64,000 bases of DNA, from assembly GCF_020907245.1 (NCBI RefSeq), contig NZ_JAJJWH010000012.1:63450-127449 (forward strand), written 5' to 3'. The notes below the pieces were generated by a model that did no database searches, was not told where the DNA came from, and was given only the letters and a program-made list of their open reading frames with translations. This DNA is from Pontibacter harenae (lineage in GTDB: Bacteria > Bacteroidota > Bacteroidia > Cytophagales > Hymenobacteraceae). Made by a program: the position numbers and the translations under genes. Below are positions 61,675 to 64,000 of the stretch, in pieces (the stretch's first letter is position 1; the number at the start of each line of letters is the position of its first letter).

Positions 61675-63438
61675 TTACTGTAAGTTTAGCTCGAAAGGCA
61701 TGCGGGCCTGAAACCCTTGTACCTGCTCTACTTTTTTATACATCTTGTAGTATGGGTACATCTCCCCAAGTTCAGCCTTTACCGACTGCTCCTTTACCTG
61801 CGATCCCATATCGCCAAACAAGTTCTCAAAGAAAGATTTTCGGCGCGGCAATTCTTTGATGCGGTAATCATCTGAAATACCCACACGGGCTGCAGCAAGT
61901 TCTATGGCTGTTTCAAGGCCACCGTATACGTCTACCAGGTTACGCTCCTTCGCCTCTATGCCAGACCAAACTCTACCAGATGCATAGCTTTTTAGCTGCT
62001 CCTGCGACATGCTTCGGCCCTGCGCTGCTTTGCTCGTGAAGACTTCGTATATCTGGTCTATCTGGTTTTGAGTAAACTGCTTTTCTACATTCGTCATAGG
62101 GCGGGTTAAAGTAGGGCTGTCAGAAAACTTACCTGTACTTACATGGTCGACAGTAATGCCCAGTTTGTTACTCAAAAAGCCTTGAATGTTTGGAATAACA
62201 CCAAACACACCAATGCTACCCGTAATGGTATTCGGATGTGCTACAATGGTATCGCAACCCATAGCCAGGTAATAACCGCCAGAAGCAGCCACATCAGACA
62301 TAGACGCAATAACAGGCTTCTTCTCTTTCGTTAGCTGAATTTCGCGCCAGATTACATCAGAAGCCAAAGCACTACCACCTGGAGAACTGATGCGCAATAC
62401 AACCGCTTTTATATTATCATCTAAACGTGCCTGGCGGATGGCATCGGCATAGCGTAAGCTGCCGATTTCGTCTTCATCTCCTTCTCCATCCACTATATCG
62501 CCTTCTGCATAAATAACAGCAATACGGTTGCTAAGGCTGCCAGAGGCACTCTCGCCTTTAACTTTTTTATACTTAGAAAACGATACCATCTCAAGCTTGT
62601 TATCCAGTTCTATGCCAGCCTGCTCTTTCATATAATTGATGGCTTCGTCGTAATAAGCTACATCTGTGATCAGGCCAAAGCGCTTGGCGTCTTCAGGAGA
62701 GCGCACCAGCATGTTTTCTGATACATTTTTCAGCTCATCAGCTGTTTTGCCTCTTGCCTTCGCAATGTTTGCGAGTTGATAATTGTTGATTGAGTTAAGA
62801 AAAGAATTTACCTGCTCGCGGTTGGCTTCGCTCATCTTCTCCAGGAAGAAAGGCTCTACAGCACTTTTGTACTCTCCAACTTTAAATATCTGAACATCAA
62901 TATCGAGTTTATCGAGTAGCTTCTTGAAGAAAATTACTTCCGAGCTCATACCATTAAACTCTAACGTGCCCATCGGGCTCATATAAATCTTATCGGCAAC
63001 AGAAGCCAGGTAATAAGCCTTTTCAGAAGTCATGTCGCCATAAGACACGATGAACTTTCCTGATTCTTTAAAGCTGATCAGTTCGTTTCTGATTTCTTCC
63101 AGCTTGCCCATACCCGCATCTACCAGACTTAGGTTAAGGAAAATACCTTCGATATTCTCATCGTTTTTGGCTGTTCGAATAGCCTTCTTTATTTGATCTA
63201 AGCCGTCTAAACTAGATAAGGCCCCAAAAGAAAAGCCAAGCTCTTGCAGCGGATTCTCGGGTTCACGCTCTGTTATACGTTTGTCTAGTTTCAGCTCTAA
63301 AACAGAGCTTTTTGCAATTTTGACTTCGTCTTTGGATGAAGAACTAGCTGCAATACCAACCAGGATCAGGATGCCAATGAAAAAGAATATGAGCAGACCT
63401 ACTACTGTAGCCAGCACATACTTCAGAAAGTTTAACAT
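61675..63438 (-). CDS. sppA: Signal peptide peptidase SppA, long (67K) form
   Basis: SppA degrades cleaved signal peptides in the inner membrane. The 587 residues contain an N-terminal anchor helix (about 5-30) and two tandem Clp/crotonase-like domains. The catalytic Lys is in VGEYKSAVEPFFLEKMSEAN (N-terminal domain) and the nucleophile Ser in NTITGSIGVFGVIP (C-terminal domain), as in E. coli SppA. MSPMGTLEFNGMSSEVIFFK and ASGGYYLAMGCDTIVAHP are also conserved. Normal length and order; stands alone. Confidence 0.96.
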   Translation of the reverse strand: MLNFLKYVLATVVGLLIFFFIGILILVGIAASSSSKDEVKIAKSSVLELKLDKRITEREPENPLQELGFSFGALSSLDGLDQIKKAIRTAKNDENIEGIFLNLSLVDAGMGKLEEIRNELISFKESGKFIVSYGDMTSEKAYYLASVADKIYMSPMGTLEFNGMSSEVIFFKKLLDKLDIDVQIFKVGEYKSAVEPFFLEKMSEANREQVNSFLNSINNYQLANIAKARGKTADELKNVSENMLVRSPEDAKRFGLITDVAYYDEAINYMKEQAGIELDNKLEMVSFSKYKKVKGESASGSLSNRIAVIYAEGDIVDGEGDEDEIGSLRYADAIRQARLDDNIKAVVLRISSPGGSALASDVIWREIQLTKEKKPVIASMSDVAASGGYYLAMGCDTIVAHPNTITGSIGVFGVIPNIQGFLSNKLGITVDHVSTGKFSDSPTLTRPMTNVEKQFTQNQIDQIYEVFTSKAAQGRSMSQEQLKSYASGRVWSGIEAKERNLVDVYGGLETAIELAAARVGISDDYRIKELPRRKSFFENLFGDMGSQVKEQSVKAELGEMYPYYKMYKKVEQVQGFQARMPFELNLQ

Positions 63439-63685
63439 ATTAGGTTTCGTTAATAAACGGATTTGCCAAAGAACACATGCGCTCTCCAGATACTATAAGC
63501 AAAATTAATGTTTATAGTTCAATCTCTATTGCATGGTTATATACTTCTCGACTAACAAGACATTTGTATAGACAAAATAAGGGTTTGAAGTGCACGTGCA
63601 AGGATACGCGCAAGTAAAAAGAAGCATACTGAAGAGAGACTTGCTCTAGGTTTACCGAAACGCAAGAAATGCTCGGAGAAATGCT

Positions 63686-64000
63686 TTACCCTTGTAGAAT
63701 TGGATGCAGGCGCAGTTTGAAATAATCATAGTTAGCCAGCACAGCCGACATATCATCTTGATAAATTTTCAAGCACATGATCATGCTGATGTTCATCTGG
63801 CTTTGATAGTAGTAAGTGTACTGCCTAATATTTGGGAGTTCTACAGCAGCTAACAAATCATAGTTAGCTTCAAAGACATCGTATTCTACTGAAGACTTAA
63901 CGCCATCCAGGCAGGTATACTCTATCCTGCCGTTCTTTAAAAGCGCGGCTATTTTGCTGTTTGGTTGTGGTTTAGAATGTATGATGTAGGAATAAATATG
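63686..64000 (-). CDS. C-terminal end of an unidentified protein (runs off the window)
   Basis: On the minus strand, 64000 to the TAA at 63686-63688 is open for 104 codons. The residues look like real protein: AALLKNGRIEYTCLDGVKSS, YDVFEANYDLLAAVELPNIR, and MNISMIMCLKIYQDDMSAVL. It ends KLRLHPILQG. I do not recognise the family, and the N-terminus lies outside the window. Between its end and sppA (63439-63685) I see nothing. Confidence 0.6.
   Translation of the reverse strand, partial: HIYSYIIHSKPQPNSKIAALLKNGRIEYTCLDGVKSSVEYDVFEANYDLLAAVELPNIRQYTYYYQSQMNISMIMCLKIYQDDMSAVLANYDYFKLRLHPILQG

Overview
This 64 kb window is chromosomal DNA from a member of the Bacteroidota. The gene content best fits the Cytophagales/Hymenobacteraceae (Pontibacter-like), but that rank is an inference from gene content only. 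Signs of the phylum are TonB-dependent receptors with a carboxypeptidase-regulatory-like N-terminal domain paired with DUF4249 lipoproteins, GH43 lipoproteins, a propeller/Y_Y_Y hybrid histidine kinase, many lipoproteins with an L-x-G/A-C lipobox, promoter-like TAnnTTTG boxes, and almost no Shine-Dalgarno sequences. I see no rRNA, tRNA, CRISPR array, prophage or intact insertion sequence. Most of the window is ordinary core and house-keeping DNA.

Layout. 1-4376 (minus): distal half of a complex I operon, nuoH-nuoI-(DUF1493-like gene)-nuoJ-nuoK-nuoL; nuoL runs off the left edge. 4543-8432 (minus): a small hemicellulose/arabinoxylan utilisation set of two GH43 lipoproteins and an aldose 1-epimerase. 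8633-10456 (minus): a YgiB-like lipoprotein and YgiC/GspS-type ATP-grasp pair. 10638-11453: murI. 11774-12739 (plus): RDD and SPW membrane proteins. 12832-14151 (minus): M23 peptidase. 14431-19536 (plus): fabG, a VWA membrane protein, an alpha/beta hydrolase and an RluE-type pseudouridine synthase. 19708-21576: LVIVD lipoprotein and a beta-barrel. 21962-24305 (minus): ThuA lipoprotein and HTTM membrane protein. 24589-31800 (plus): sbcD-sbcC and a TPR histidine kinase. 31941-36831 (plus): propeller-amidohydrolase, nuclease lipoprotein and a small lipoprotein that shares the nuclease's C-terminal cysteine domain. 36876-39022 (minus): tandem universal stress protein and a DUF6687-like protein. 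39479-48089 (plus): large hybrid kinase, nicotinate phosphoribosyltransferase, beta-barrel and two paralogous lipoproteins with EF-hand-like loops. 48142-50207: HNH protein, MFS transporter and thioredoxin. 50290-50555 (minus): remnant of a histidine kinase gene. 50862-60419 (plus): M61 peptidase, two tandem copies of a TonB receptor + DUF4249 module, and a CPBP protease. 60536-64000 (minus): purine nucleoside phosphorylase, SppA and a partial unknown gene.

Most convergent or tail-to-tail junctions carry a long, nearly perfect hairpin that probably terminates transcription from both sides (for example 12768-12820, 21901-21959, 36831-36879). Start codons were re-chosen for a dozen genes using signal peptides, lipoboxes and family starts.

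I found no clear multi-gene defence or mobile system. The items most worth a second look are: the duplicated receptor/DUF4249 module with patchy DNA-level identity; the cysteine domain shared by the nuclease lipoprotein and its neighbour; the carrier-protein-like gene inside the nuo operon; the aldose epimerase whose N-terminal strand region seems to be replaced by a signal peptide; the decayed histidine kinase; and the repeat elements at 3207-3270, 15176-15412 and 21650-21870.
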